The notes under the pieces are model-generated. The model had not been told where the DNA came from, did no database searches, and saw only the letters and a program-made list of their open reading frames with translations. A DNA stretch of 64,000 bases from Nocardia shimofusensis NBRC 100134 (GTDB lineage: Bacteria; Actinomycetota; Actinomycetes; Mycobacteriales; Mycobacteriaceae), in NCBI RefSeq assembly GCF_001613125.1, contig NZ_BDBT01000013.1:93012-157011 (forward strand), in the 5' to 3' direction. This document shows, piece after piece, positions 36,394-44,552 of the stretch (positions are counted from its first letter, which is position 1; each line of letters starts with the position of its first letter). The position numbers were made by a program, and so were the translations under genes.

Positions 36394-37122
36394 ATGCCGA
36401 CACCTGTCGGTGCCGAGTCGTCCGACGAGGTCGTTCAGCGGGCATGGCGTGGGGAGGCGACCCGGCAGCCGCTGTTACTCGCCGGGATCGCGGCGGTGGT
36501 CGTCTACGTGGTCGGCGACCTGGTCTCCGGCGTGCTGTACGACGGTTACAGCTTCAGGGACCAGGCGATCAGCGAACTGTCCGCCTACGGCTCTCCGGTG
36601 CGACCGCTCGCGGTGACGTGGATTGCCCTGCACGGCCTGCTCGTACTCGCGTTCTGCGTAGGTATCCGGTGGTCGGCGGGTGGGAGCGGGGCCCTGCGGT
36701 GGACGGCCGGGTTCCTGTTCGCCGCGAGCGTGGTCACCGCGCCGACGCACCCGTTCTTTCCGATGAGTTCGCGCGGGATGGAGACCGGCTTCAACGACAC
36801 GATGCACATCGTCACGACGATGGCGTTCGGCCTGCTCGTCTTCGGCGCGGTGACCGCCTCGGCCGTGGCGTTGCGCGGGTGGTTTCGGTTCTACGCGATC
36901 GCTTCCCTGGTGGTCGTCGTGGTGTCGGCCGGGCTGACGGGACCGCTCATGAGCGATATCGCGAACAACGCACCGACGCCTCGGCTGGGCGTGTTGGAAC
37001 GCGTCAACGCCTACACCACTTTCGCCTGGATGGTGGTGCTGGCCCTCGTCCTGCTACGGCGCCCCGTCAGCCGGCGGGTACCCGAGCCGGTGGAACCGTC
37101 CCGACAGCAGCCGTCCCGGTAG
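36394..37122 (+). CDS. DUF998 multi-pass membrane protein
   Basis: 242 residues from ATG 36394, with GGAGGTG 7 bases before it. About six hydrophobic segments are visible (for example LLLAGIAAVVVYVVGDLVSG, LLVLAFCVGI, FLFAASVVTA, ASLVVVVVSAGLTG). The pattern YDGYSFRDQAISELSAYGSP after helix 1 is the DUF998 signature. Function unknown; probably a cytoplasmic membrane protein. An earlier in-frame start would add about 100 basic, unlikely residues. Confidence 0.82.
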   Translation: MPTPVGAESSDEVVQRAWRGEATRQPLLLAGIAAVVVYVVGDLVSGVLYDGYSFRDQAISELSAYGSPVRPLAVTWIALHGLLVLAFCVGIRWSAGGSGALRWTAGFLFAASVVTAPTHPFFPMSSRGMETGFNDTMHIVTTMAFGLLVFGAVTASAVALRGWFRFYAIASLVVVVVSAGLTGPLMSDIANNAPTPRLGVLERVNAYTTFAWMVVLALVLLRRPVSRRVPEPVEPSRQQPSR

Positions 37123-37235
37123 CAGCCGCCGTCATCGGAGCGCGGCCCCTTTCCGGACGCCCGGTCCCGGCCGCCCTCGACGTCGCGATGATGGCACCGG
37201 GGTCCGCCCGAGACGCACCGCTAGGCTCGCTGTCG

Positions 37236-38546
37236 ATGAGATCTCGCTCCTGCGCTCCGGCTCACGGGTCACGCGCCGCCCTCACCGTCGCGGCCGTGCT
37301 CGCGATGACAGTCCTGGCGGCCGCCGCGCCGGTCGTGGCCGATCCGGCCGAACCGACGCCGCCGACCTCCACCTCGACACCGTTCAGCACGCCGAACACC
37401 GACACCTGCCCGCAGAAGAACCTGCCGCGCCCGCCGATCGACGCCTCCGAGGTGCCCGCCCCCGGCGAGCCCACACCGGGTCCCCTGCCGGTGCCGGTGC
37501 CCGCGATCGGCGGTGAGCGGATGAGCGAATGCGGCGTCGTGGTGCCCGACGACGCGCCGGAGTTGCCCGCCGACATCTCGGCGACCGCCTGGCTGGTCAG
37601 CGATCTCGACACCGGCGCGGTACTGGCGGCCAAGGATCCGCACGGCCGCTACCGGCCCGCCAGCACCATCAAGGTGCTGCTGGCCATCGTCGCGCTGCGC
37701 ACCCTCGACATGGACCGGGTGGTGGTCGGCACGCAGGAGGCCGCGGACGTCGAGGGCTCCCGAGTGGGCATCGGCCCCGGCGGGCGCTACACCAACCGTC
37801 AACTGATGCAAGCGCTGGTCATGGTGTCCGGTAACGACGCCGCGCACATGATCGCCGCGCAGCTCGGCGGCGACGAAGCGGCCGTGGCGAAGATGAACGA
37901 GGTCGCGAAGTCGTTGTCCGCCTTGGATACTCGCGTCGCCACACCCTCCGGACTCGACGGGCCGGGCATGTCGACCTCGGCCTACGACCTGTCGGCGCTG
38001 TGGCGCGAGGCGATGAGCATCCCGCTGTTCGCCGAGCTGATCGCTACCGAGCAGATCGAATTCCCCGGTTACCCCGCTGATCCGCGCATCCCGGACGACA
38101 CCGACCACCCCGGCTTCCCGATCGCCAACGACAACCACCTGCTGTTCGACTACGAGGGCGCGCTGGGCGGCAAGACCGGATTCACCGACGACGCCCGTCA
38201 GACCTTCGTCGCCGCGGCCGAACGCGACGGGCACCGCCTCGCGGTCACTCTGTTGCAGGCCGACGTGCGGCCGATCCGTCCCTGGGAACAGGCCGCGCGC
38301 CTGCTCGACTACGGTTTCGCGCTCTCCGAAGACGCCGAAGTCGCCGCGGTAGGTGCGCTCCCCGGCGCCGAGGTCTTCCTCGACGAGCCGACCGTGGTAC
38401 CCGCGGCACCGCCGCTGGAAGGCGACCTCGCCGCCCCGCACACCGTCTCGCACGCCGACACCCGGGCGCTGCTGGTGATCGTCGGCAGCGTGGCCGTCGT
38501 CGTGCTGTTGCTCGGCGCGTTCCGGGTCAACCGCCGCCACAGGTGA
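37236..38546 (+). CDS. dacB: D-alanyl-D-alanine carboxypeptidase (DacB type, membrane-anchored)
   Basis: 436 residues. N-terminal signal segment (LTVAAVLAMTVLAAAAPVVA), a Pro-rich linker to about 110, then the penicillin-binding catalytic domain with all motifs: nucleophile Ser143 and Lys146 in ASTIK, SGN at 198-200 and KTG at 313-315. A hydrophobic segment near 408-425 followed by RVNRRHR anchors the C-terminus. It trims the terminal D-Ala of peptidoglycan stem peptides. Homologue of the mycobacterial dacB1 that lies in the equivalent neighbourhood. Confidence 0.93.
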   Translation: MRSRSCAPAHGSRAALTVAAVLAMTVLAAAAPVVADPAEPTPPTSTSTPFSTPNTDTCPQKNLPRPPIDASEVPAPGEPTPGPLPVPVPAIGGERMSECGVVVPDDAPELPADISATAWLVSDLDTGAVLAAKDPHGRYRPASTIKVLLAIVALRTLDMDRVVVGTQEAADVEGSRVGIGPGGRYTNRQLMQALVMVSGNDAAHMIAAQLGGDEAAVAKMNEVAKSLSALDTRVATPSGLDGPGMSTSAYDLSALWREAMSIPLFAELIATEQIEFPGYPADPRIPDDTDHPGFPIANDNHLLFDYEGALGGKTGFTDDARQTFVAAAERDGHRLAVTLLQADVRPIRPWEQAARLLDYGFALSEDAEVAAVGALPGAEVFLDEPTVVPAAPPLEGDLAAPHTVSHADTRALLVIVGSVAVVVLLLGAFRVNRRHR

Positions 38547-38644
38547 TCCGCCCGCCCCAGGCGCCGCGCCGTCCCGGCGGACAGCGAGCCGCTTGCCCGC
38601 ACTGTGGGGCATTGCCACGGCCCGACGCCGGAACGTGCGCGAAT

Positions 38645-39661
38645 CTACCTGCGCCGTAACCGTGTCAGTGCCAGCATCGTCAGCGCGCCCGCACCGAACG
38701 CGGCCGCCCCGATACCCCCGGACGGCCTGACGTCGACGCCCCTCGGCCGGATGACCGCCGGTGCGGGCGGCTCGATCTCGGCGGGCAGTTCGTTCTCCGC
38801 CGTGGTGGCCGCCCAGGCGGTCGCGAACAGGATGATCCGATAGGTGATGTAGCTGAACACCATCAGGCCGATGATGGAACCGAAGGTCGCGCCCGCCGGG
38901 CTCTGCAGCACCGAGCGCAGATAGATCGAGCCGACGTACTTGAACAGCTCGAAGGCCACGGCGGCAAGCAGACCCGCTTTGGCGGCGCTGGCCAGGGTGA
39001 CCTTCGTCCGGGGTAGACGGGCGATGATCCAGACGTACACCGCCCAGGTCGCCAGTACCGCCAGCACGATCGAGAGCAGGCGCAGCAGCACGCCCATGCC
39101 GAACACATCACCGAGTCCGATCGCCTCGACCACCCGGGCGCCCAGGCCACCCGAGCCCACCGCCGACAGAGCGAGCGAGAGCACCAGCGCGAGACCGAGG
39201 CCGATCAGCGCGCCGAGGTCGGAGAGCTTGGTGGTCAGGAAGTTGCCCTCGTCGGGCGGGTCGCCTTCCCACTGGTCGGTGAGCGCCGCGCGCAGGTTCG
39301 CCATCCAGCCCAGCCCGGTCCACAGACCGGTCAGCAGGCCGAGGACGCCCACCGTGCCACGCGATTCGACCGCCTGGTCGACGAGATCGTTGATCTGCGT
39401 GCCGAATTCGCCGGGAACGTTCTCGACGATCTTGGACTGCAACTCGTCGAAGAGCTCCTGGTTACCCGCCAGCACGAAACCGGCGATGGCGAAAGCCACC
39501 ATGAGCAACGGGAAAAGCGACAGCACCGTGAAATAGGTGATGCCCGCGGCGTAGTGGTCACCTCGGCTGGACCGGTAGCGGCCCGCCGCCCGGATCACGT
39601 GGTCGAGCCAGGGCCGCCGCCCGACGACCCGTTCGATACGGGCCTTGACGTTGTCGATCAT
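38645..39661 (-). CDS. YihY/BrkB-family inner membrane protein
   Basis: 338 residues from ATG 39661; GTG at 39676 is an equal alternative. Six membrane segments are visible and the motifs AAGITYFTVLSLFPLLM and YVGSIYLRSVLQSPAG...FGSIIGLMVFSYITYRIILF define the family. Once thought to be RNase BN, members are now regarded as membrane proteins of unknown role. The protein sits upstream of its trpS neighbour's end as in mycobacteria (Rv3335c-Rv3336c). Confidence 0.9.
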   Translation of the reverse strand: MIDNVKARIERVVGRRPWLDHVIRAAGRYRSSRGDHYAAGITYFTVLSLFPLLMVAFAIAGFVLAGNQELFDELQSKIVENVPGEFGTQINDLVDQAVESRGTVGVLGLLTGLWTGLGWMANLRAALTDQWEGDPPDEGNFLTTKLSDLGALIGLGLALVLSLALSAVGSGGLGARVVEAIGLGDVFGMGVLLRLLSIVLAVLATWAVYVWIIARLPRTKVTLASAAKAGLLAAVAFELFKYVGSIYLRSVLQSPAGATFGSIIGLMVFSYITYRIILFATAWAATTAENELPAEIEPPAPAVIRPRGVDVRPSGGIGAAAFGAGALTMLALTRLRRR

Positions 39662-39713
39662 CTGCACCGCGCTCACCCCTTCGAGGCCCGCTCCCGCACA
39701 CGTCGTACCCGGG

Positions 39714-40745
39714 CTAGCGAGGCAGGAAACCCACCCGGTCGTAGACCTGTGCGAGAGTGTTGCCCGCGATCTCCCGTGCCCGCTCCGCGCCCGCGGCGAG
39801 AATGCGGTCGAGTTCACCCTGATCGGACAGGTACTCCTCCACCTGAGCGCGCAGCGGGGTGACGAATTCGACCAGCGCGTCGGCGACGTCGGTTTTCAGG
39901 TCGCCGTAACCCTTGCCCGCGTAGTCGCGTTCGAGGGTGACGATCGGGGTCGAGGTCAGCGCCCCGAGAATCACGAGAAGATTGCTGACGCCGGGCTTGA
40001 GGTCCGGATCGTAGCGGATCTCGCGTTCGGTGTCTGTGACCGCCGAGCGGATCTTCTTGGCGCTGATCTTCGGGTCGTCGAGCAGGTTGATCAGACCGGC
40101 GTCCGAGGCCGCCGACTTGCTCATCTTCGAGGTCGGGTCCTGCAGGTCGTAGATCTTGGCGGTGCCCTTGACGATGTGCGCCTCGGGCACCACGAAGGTC
40201 TTCTTGAAGCGGGTGTTGAAGCGCTGAGCCAGGTTACGGGTCAATTCGAGATGCTGGCGCTGATCCTCGCCGACCGGCACCTGATGGGCACGGTAGAGCA
40301 GGATGTCGGCGGCCATCAGCACCGGGTAGGTGAACAACCCGACGGTGGCGTTCTCGGCGCCCTGCTTGGCGGACTTGTCCTTGAACTGCGTCATCCGGCC
40401 CGCTTCGCCGAAACCGGTGATGCAGCTCAGCACCCAGGCCAGTTCGGCGTGCTCGGGCACCTGACTCTGCACGAACAGCGTCGAACGCTTCGGGTCGATG
40501 CCGATCGCCAGCAGCTGGGCCGCGGCCGCCCTGGTGCGGGCACGCAGCTGCTTGGGGTCCTGGCTGACGGTGATGGCGTGCAGATCGGGGATGAAGTACA
40601 GCGCGTCGTAGCTGTCCTGCATCCCTACCCAGTACTGCAGCGCCCCCAGGTAGTTCCCGAGGTGGAAGGAGGCACTGGTCGGCTGGATCCCGGACAGCAC
40701 ACGCTGCTTGCGCTCCGCGGCCGGGGCTGATGCAGGACTGGACAT
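39714..40745 (-). CDS. trpS: Tryptophanyl-tRNA synthetase
   Basis: 343 residues. The class I HIGH-type site is FHLGNYLGALQYW and the KMSKS loop reads SKMSKSAASD; SGIQPTSA is the usual TrpRS start. It charges tRNA-Trp. The frame remains open 81 codons upstream, but ATG 40745 gives the standard N-terminus. It precedes the yihY gene by 52 bp and follows the MpaB gene by 22 bp on the same strand. Confidence 0.97.
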   Translation of the reverse strand: MSSPASAPAAERKQRVLSGIQPTSASFHLGNYLGALQYWVGMQDSYDALYFIPDLHAITVSQDPKQLRARTRAAAAQLLAIGIDPKRSTLFVQSQVPEHAELAWVLSCITGFGEAGRMTQFKDKSAKQGAENATVGLFTYPVLMAADILLYRAHQVPVGEDQRQHLELTRNLAQRFNTRFKKTFVVPEAHIVKGTAKIYDLQDPTSKMSKSAASDAGLINLLDDPKISAKKIRSAVTDTEREIRYDPDLKPGVSNLLVILGALTSTPIVTLERDYAGKGYGDLKTDVADALVEFVTPLRAQVEEYLSDQGELDRILAAGAERAREIAGNTLAQVYDRVGFLPR

Positions 40746-40767
40746 GCCTGCGATCTTTCCATGCCAC

Positions 40768-41748
40768 TCAAGCGGAATTCCGCTCCGCCCAGGTGCGCGG
40801 ATCCACGCCGGGCATGCTCTCCTGTCCGGTCCGCTGCAGACCGGCCTCTCGCTTGGCGGCGACCTGGTACAGCGGCGCGCTCGGACCACGCAGGGCGGTG
40901 CGCAGCGGACGCACCCGCCGGATCGGCGTCCGATGCGCGGCCCGCACGCCACGGGCGACCAGCTCGAACTGACGCTGCTCGCGCGCACCCCATTCCAGGC
41001 CGTACATCGCCCGGACCGCGGGCGGCAGGCTGCCCTGCACCAGCCGGTAGTACCCCACGCTGACCTGCTGGGCCGGGATCGGCAGCGGATACGGGATGCG
41101 CGCGCCCATGAGGTAGGAGCCGACCAGCTCGGCTTCGTCGGTCAGGTGCGGTTCGAGCGAGGCGATGTAGCCGTCGAAGCGCGCACGGAATCCGGCATAG
41201 GTGTCCGGGGCGGCCGAGCGCGGCATGCCGAACAGCACCCCCCAGGTGACGTAGTCCTGGTAGAGGCCTTCGCGCTCGCCATCGGTGAGTTCGCGAACGA
41301 GGATGTCGTGCATGACCTCGGCGGAGTCCATGGTGAAGGCCATCGTCCAGAACATCAGTTCCGGATCCAGCGCCGAGTAGGGGGTGCCCGCCGGGTTGTG
41401 CGCGCCCGCGTCCTCGGGTAGCTGCCCCTTGACCTTGACGTGCCGCTTGCCGGTGTAGGCGAGCGCGCGATCGGCCTCGGCCTTGCTGCCGAGGAACACC
41501 GCCTCGAACAGCTTGCCGGTGATCGCCAGCCGGGTGTACGGCGTGGTCCGGTGGTGGGTGTTCTCAGCGGTTCCCACATACAGCAACGGGTGCACCGCGC
41601 CGATGACCAGGGCACGCAGGCCGTAGGTGATGCCCACGGCGCGCTTGCGCATCACCCGCCGGATCATCGAGTCATCGGTGAAGTAGCCGGGCTCCGGGGA
41701 GCTCGGCGTATCCGACATGAGCTTGTCGGACCTGGGCGCGTGGGACAT
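40768..41748 (-). CDS. MpaB/DUF2236-family oxygenase
   Basis: 326 residues from ATG 41748, preceded by GAGGAGG. The family pattern is visible: a helical core with DSMIRRVMRKRAV, AITGKLFEAVFLGSKAEADRA, DPELMFWTMAFTMDSAEVMH and MGARIPYPLPIP. Relatives include the fungal MpaB oxygenase and latex-clearing protein, which use b-type haem to cleave double bonds. It is divergent from a TetR gene across 110 bp that contains inverted repeats, so it is likely the regulator's target. Confidence 0.82.
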   Translation of the reverse strand: MSHAPRSDKLMSDTPSSPEPGYFTDDSMIRRVMRKRAVGITYGLRALVIGAVHPLLYVGTAENTHHRTTPYTRLAITGKLFEAVFLGSKAEADRALAYTGKRHVKVKGQLPEDAGAHNPAGTPYSALDPELMFWTMAFTMDSAEVMHDILVRELTDGEREGLYQDYVTWGVLFGMPRSAAPDTYAGFRARFDGYIASLEPHLTDEAELVGSYLMGARIPYPLPIPAQQVSVGYYRLVQGSLPPAVRAMYGLEWGAREQRQFELVARGVRAAHRTPIRRVRPLRTALRGPSAPLYQVAAKREAGLQRTGQESMPGVDPRTWAERNSA

Positions 41749-41770
41749 GGGTGAGCCTCCTCGTCGAGTC

Positions 41771-41851
41771 ATCTGGAAATAGAATCCACCAGATAGCCAA
41801 TTCTGGCAATACCCCATGCCAAACATGCGCCGAGCGAAAACGTGCCAGAAT
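41771..41851. promoter_or_regulatory. Inverted repeats in the MpaB/TetR divergent promoter
   Basis: ATTCTGGCA (41800-41808) and TGCCAGAAT (41843-41851) are exact reverse complements 34 bases apart; a second, shorter pair ATCTGG (41771-41776) and CCAGAT (41789-41794) lies beside it. All share a CTGG/CCAG core. They fill the 110 bp between the two starts, and the last arm ends 7 bases before the TetR GTG. Likely operator of the adjacent TetR protein. Confidence 0.5.
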
Positions 41852-41858
41852 CGGACGC

Positions 41859-42497
41859 GTGACTGCGCAGCGGACCTATGGCGGCGTCTCCGCCGAGGAG
41901 CGCAGGGCCGCGCGGCGGACCGCGCTGCTCGATGCCGCGCTCGACATCATCGGCACCGAGGGCCTGGGCAAACTGACCGTCTCCGGCCTGTGCGGCCGGG
42001 CCGGGCTCAACGAGCGCTATTACTACGAGAGCTTCGACAGCCGCGAGGCCGTGCTGTCGGGGCTGTTCGATCGCATCGCCGAGGAACTGGCACTGACCAT
42101 CCTGGATACGCTGCGCGACACCACCGACGAGACGACCAGGGGCAAGGCGCACGCCGCCATCGCCGCGGGCATCCACGTGCTCACCGACGACCCGCGCAAA
42201 GCGCACGTCGCGCTGGTCGCGGGCATGGCCACCCCGGAGCTGCGGGCGCGTGGCAACCAGACGATCCGGGCGTTCGCGCGCATGGTCGCCGCGCAGGGCG
42301 TCGGCTTCTACGGCATCACCGATCCGCTGCCCGACGCGGTCATCGACTTCCGCGCGACCTACCTGGTCGGCGGCCTGGTGCACACGCTGACCTCGTGGCT
42401 GCAGGGCGAGATCGACCTCACCCAGGACGAACTCGTCGAGCACACCACCGACGTGTTCGTCCTGCTCGGCGAGGATCTGGCCGGCCGCCTGCGCTGA
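41859..42497 (+). CDS. TetR-family transcriptional regulator
   Basis: 212 residues from GTG 41859. The DNA-binding helices are at about residues 17-62 (RTALLDAALDIIG, then LTVSGLCGRAGLNERYYYESFDSRE). The remaining domain binds an unknown ligand. Divergent from the MpaB-family oxygenase and separated by repeats with a shared core, so it probably represses that gene and itself. Confidence 0.87.
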   Translation: MTAQRTYGGVSAEERRAARRTALLDAALDIIGTEGLGKLTVSGLCGRAGLNERYYYESFDSREAVLSGLFDRIAEELALTILDTLRDTTDETTRGKAHAAIAAGIHVLTDDPRKAHVALVAGMATPELRARGNQTIRAFARMVAAQGVGFYGITDPLPDAVIDFRATYLVGGLVHTLTSWLQGEIDLTQDELVEHTTDVFVLLGEDLAGRLR

Positions 42498-42545
42498 GCC
42501 GCGCGAGCGGCGCCCGCGTCGACGTCGCGCTCGGACCGGGGGCCG

Positions 42546-43019
42546 TCAGTCCAGAGTCAGCGCGACCGTGCCCGCGACGGGATCGTCCTGCAGGACCACC
42601 AGAAAGGCGACGTCACGACGGCGCCAGTGGTCGGCGCAGTCGCGCATCGCCTCGACGAACCACTCGCGCTCGGTGACCTGCTCGGCCAGCAGTTCGGCGG
42701 CATCGCGGACCACCGCGACGTAACCGGCGGCCTCGCCGAGAGAATCGTCCAGGTCGCGCAGACATTCGTCGAAGGCGTCCTTGTTCCCGCCGAAGTAGTA
42801 GGGGAACTGGAAAGCCGCCGCCCACTCGTCGAAAACCCCGGCGACGGTGCGCATCCGCTCGCCGCGCAATTCCCGCACCAGGAATCCGGCCGGTGCGCGG
42901 TAGCGCACCTCCGACAGCTCCGGCGCGGTCACCGGCAGTGCTCCGAGCACCGGATGCGCGCCGGAGTCCGGCTCGGCGTCGATCGGGCGGGCGAGAAACT
43001 GCGAGAGCGGTATGGGCAT
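42546..43019 (-). CDS. Barstar-family ribonuclease inhibitor
   Basis: 157 residues. The barstar core is seen at about residues 65-115 (VFDEWAAAFQFPYYFGGNKDAFDECLRDLD), containing the helix and acidic face that blocks barnase-type active sites. It is longer than classical barstar (about 90 residues), with an N-terminal extension (MPIPLSQFLARPIDAEP). Its ATG overlaps the RNase stop by one base (TGATG), so inhibitor is made with the enzyme. This is the immunity protein of the pair. Confidence 0.88.
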   Translation of the reverse strand: MPIPLSQFLARPIDAEPDSGAHPVLGALPVTAPELSEVRYRAPAGFLVRELRGERMRTVAGVFDEWAAAFQFPYYFGGNKDAFDECLRDLDDSLGEAAGYVAVVRDAAELLAEQVTEREWFVEAMRDCADHWRRRDVAFLVVLQDDPVAGTVALTLD

Positions 43020-43522
43020 CAGCGCATCCTGGTGAAGGTCTCGTAGTGGTCGCCGGTGTACCAGGCCGAACCGTCGCTGCCGGTGACGATGCGTTCGGCA
43101 TCGCGGGAACGATTGCGCTGCTTGGGATTGACGTCCCACTCCTGATAGGCGATCTTGTTGCCCGCGCTGTCGGTGAGCGGCAGATCTTTGTCGCGGTTCA
43201 TGAATCGCTCGCCGCCCTTGGTGCCGGGTGCGTTCGCCGAATCGGGCCAGCGGCCCGCGTCGATCTCGGCGAGGGTGTCGTAGGCGCGCTCCGGGACGCC
43301 CGCCACCCGCGACGGTGCGGTGACCGGGCCTGCCGCACCGGGCTTCGGCACCGCCGTCGCGCTCCCCGCGTTCGGCACGGCGGTCGAGACGGCGGTCGCG
43401 TTCGTGCCGGGGGCGGTGTCCGAAGCGGTATCGTCGCCGCCCCGGGAGGTCAGCAGCGACACCAACAGCACCAGCGCGAGCGCGCCCAGCGCCGCGACCG
43501 TTCTGAGAACCTTCGGATTCAT
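43019..43522 (-). CDS. Secreted or membrane-tethered barnase/RNase Sa-family guanyl ribonuclease
   Basis: 167 residues. An N-terminal hydrophobic segment (VLRTVAALGALALVLLVSLL) acts as signal peptide or anchor, followed by a Ser/Thr/Pro/Ala spacer to about 70. The C-terminal domain has the barnase triad: Glu128 in YQEWDV, Arg144 in DAERIVTG and His159 in GDHYETFTRM. It should cleave single-stranded RNA after G. No lipobox Cys is present. Coupled on both sides: its ATG overlaps the stop of the small upstream ORF (ATGA) and its stop overlaps the barstar start. Confidence 0.9.
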   Translation of the reverse strand: MNPKVLRTVAALGALALVLLVSLLTSRGGDDTASDTAPGTNATAVSTAVPNAGSATAVPKPGAAGPVTAPSRVAGVPERAYDTLAEIDAGRWPDSANAPGTKGGERFMNRDKDLPLTDSAGNKIAYQEWDVNPKQRNRSRDAERIVTGSDGSAWYTGDHYETFTRMR

Positions 43523-43704
43523 CGTGCGCGGATCCTTCTGTCGGCGGAGAACTCGTAGGCGGCGGGCGTACCCGGCGTCCCCGCCACGGCGCTCACCGGC
43601 ACAGCGGTATCGATCGGTATACAGGTGTCCATCGGTTCGGCGGCGCCCATCGATACGGCGGGGTTCTTCGGCACAGCGAGCACATGGACACCGGGCGAGT
43701 TCAT
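43519..43704 (-). CDS. Small ORF of 61 codons coupled to xth and the RNase gene
   Basis: MNSPGVHVLAVPKNPAV at its start and EFSADRRIRAR at its end; the middle is Pro/Ala/Thr/Val-rich with a single Cys. No signal peptide or known domain. The case for a real gene is positional: its ATG overlaps the xth stop as ATGA (43704-43701) and its stop overlaps the RNase ATG as ATGA (43522-43519), so it exactly fills the space. It may be a short peptide or simply a translational bridge delivering ribosomes to the RNase start. Function unknown. Confidence 0.5.
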   Translation of the reverse strand: MNSPGVHVLAVPKNPAVSMGAAEPMDTCIPIDTAVPVSAVAGTPGTPAAYEFSADRRIRAR

Positions 43705-44483
43705 CGGTACTGCACGGTGACCGGCGCATGGTCGGACCAGCGCTGATCGTAGGACGGCGCCCGTTCCACCACGGCCTGTTTCGCGCGTCCGGCGAGTTCG
43801 CCGCGCACCAACTGCAGGTCTATGCGCCACCCGGAATCGTTGTCGTAGGCGCGACCGCGATAGGACCACCAGCTGTAGGGACCGTCGACGCCGGGATGCA
43901 GGGCGCGCACGACATCGACGTATCCGGCGGCGATCAGCTCGTCGATCCAAGCGCGCTCCTCGGGCAGGAACCCGGCCGAATTGCGATTGCCCTTCCAGTT
44001 CTTCAGATCCCGCTCGGTGTGCGCGATGTTCCAGTCACCGCCCACGACAACATCACCCTCGCTCCTGCCCTTCAGGTAGGCACCCAATTCCGCCATGAAC
44101 CGATACTTCTCGTCCTGGCGCGGGGTGCCCGCCTCCCCGGAGTGCACGTAGACACTGGCCACGGTCACCTCGCCGAAGGTGGCTTCGACGTAGCGGCCCG
44201 CCGCGTCGAACTCGGCGCTGCCGAACCCGATCCGCACCGACTCGGGCGTGCGCCTGGACAGGATCGCGACTCCCGCTCGCCCCTTGGCGCTCGGCTCGGC
44301 ATTGGTCAGGATCCAACCGTCGTCGAGCGCGGGCGCCAGCGCGGCGCGGGTCTGCTCGTCGGTGGCGCGGGTCTCCTGCACGCACACGACATCGGCTTCG
44401 GTGGCCGCGAGCCAGGCGAGCATCCCTTTGCCCGCGGCAGCTCTGATCCCGTTCGCGTTGATCGTTGAGACAATGTTCGGCAC
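43701..44483 (-). CDS. xth: Exodeoxyribonuclease III-family AP endonuclease
   Basis: 260 residues from GTG 44483; a TTG 15 bases earlier is an alternative. The exonuclease/endonuclease/phosphatase fold is clear: STINANGIRAA, CVQETRATDEQ with the metal Glu, GGDWNIAHTERDL, WIDELIAAGYVDVVR, and SDHAPVTVQY with the catalytic Asp-His. It incises abasic sites and trims 3' ends. First gene of the four-gene overlapping string ending in barstar, an unexpected partner for a repair nuclease. Confidence 0.93.
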   Translation of the reverse strand: MPNIVSTINANGIRAAAGKGMLAWLAATEADVVCVQETRATDEQTRAALAPALDDGWILTNAEPSAKGRAGVAILSRRTPESVRIGFGSAEFDAAGRYVEATFGEVTVASVYVHSGEAGTPRQDEKYRFMAELGAYLKGRSEGDVVVGGDWNIAHTERDLKNWKGNRNSAGFLPEERAWIDELIAAGYVDVVRALHPGVDGPYSWWSYRGRAYDNDSGWRIDLQLVRGELAGRAKQAVVERAPSYDQRWSDHAPVTVQYR

Positions 44484-44552
44484 CGTCCGACCGTACAATG
44501 CAGGTCAGATGTACCTGCCCCGGACCACGCGGTCCAGGAAGGGGTGCTGACG
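44484..44552. promoter_or_regulatory. xth / hydrolase divergent promoter with inverted repeats
   Basis: 69 bp. GCAGGT (44500-44505) and ACCTGC (44513-44518) form a 6-bp inverted repeat with a 7-base spacer; GGACC-ACGC-GGTCC follows at 44522-44535. AGGAAGGGG at 44536-44544 is the ribosome site for ATG 44553. The repeats may be operator sites for either transcript. Confidence 0.35.

Noticed and set aside
43705..43950. Upstream extension of the small ORF inside xth
   Set aside because: The extra 82 codons are Arg-rich and lie within xth; the ATG at 43704 overlapping the xth stop is the sensible start.
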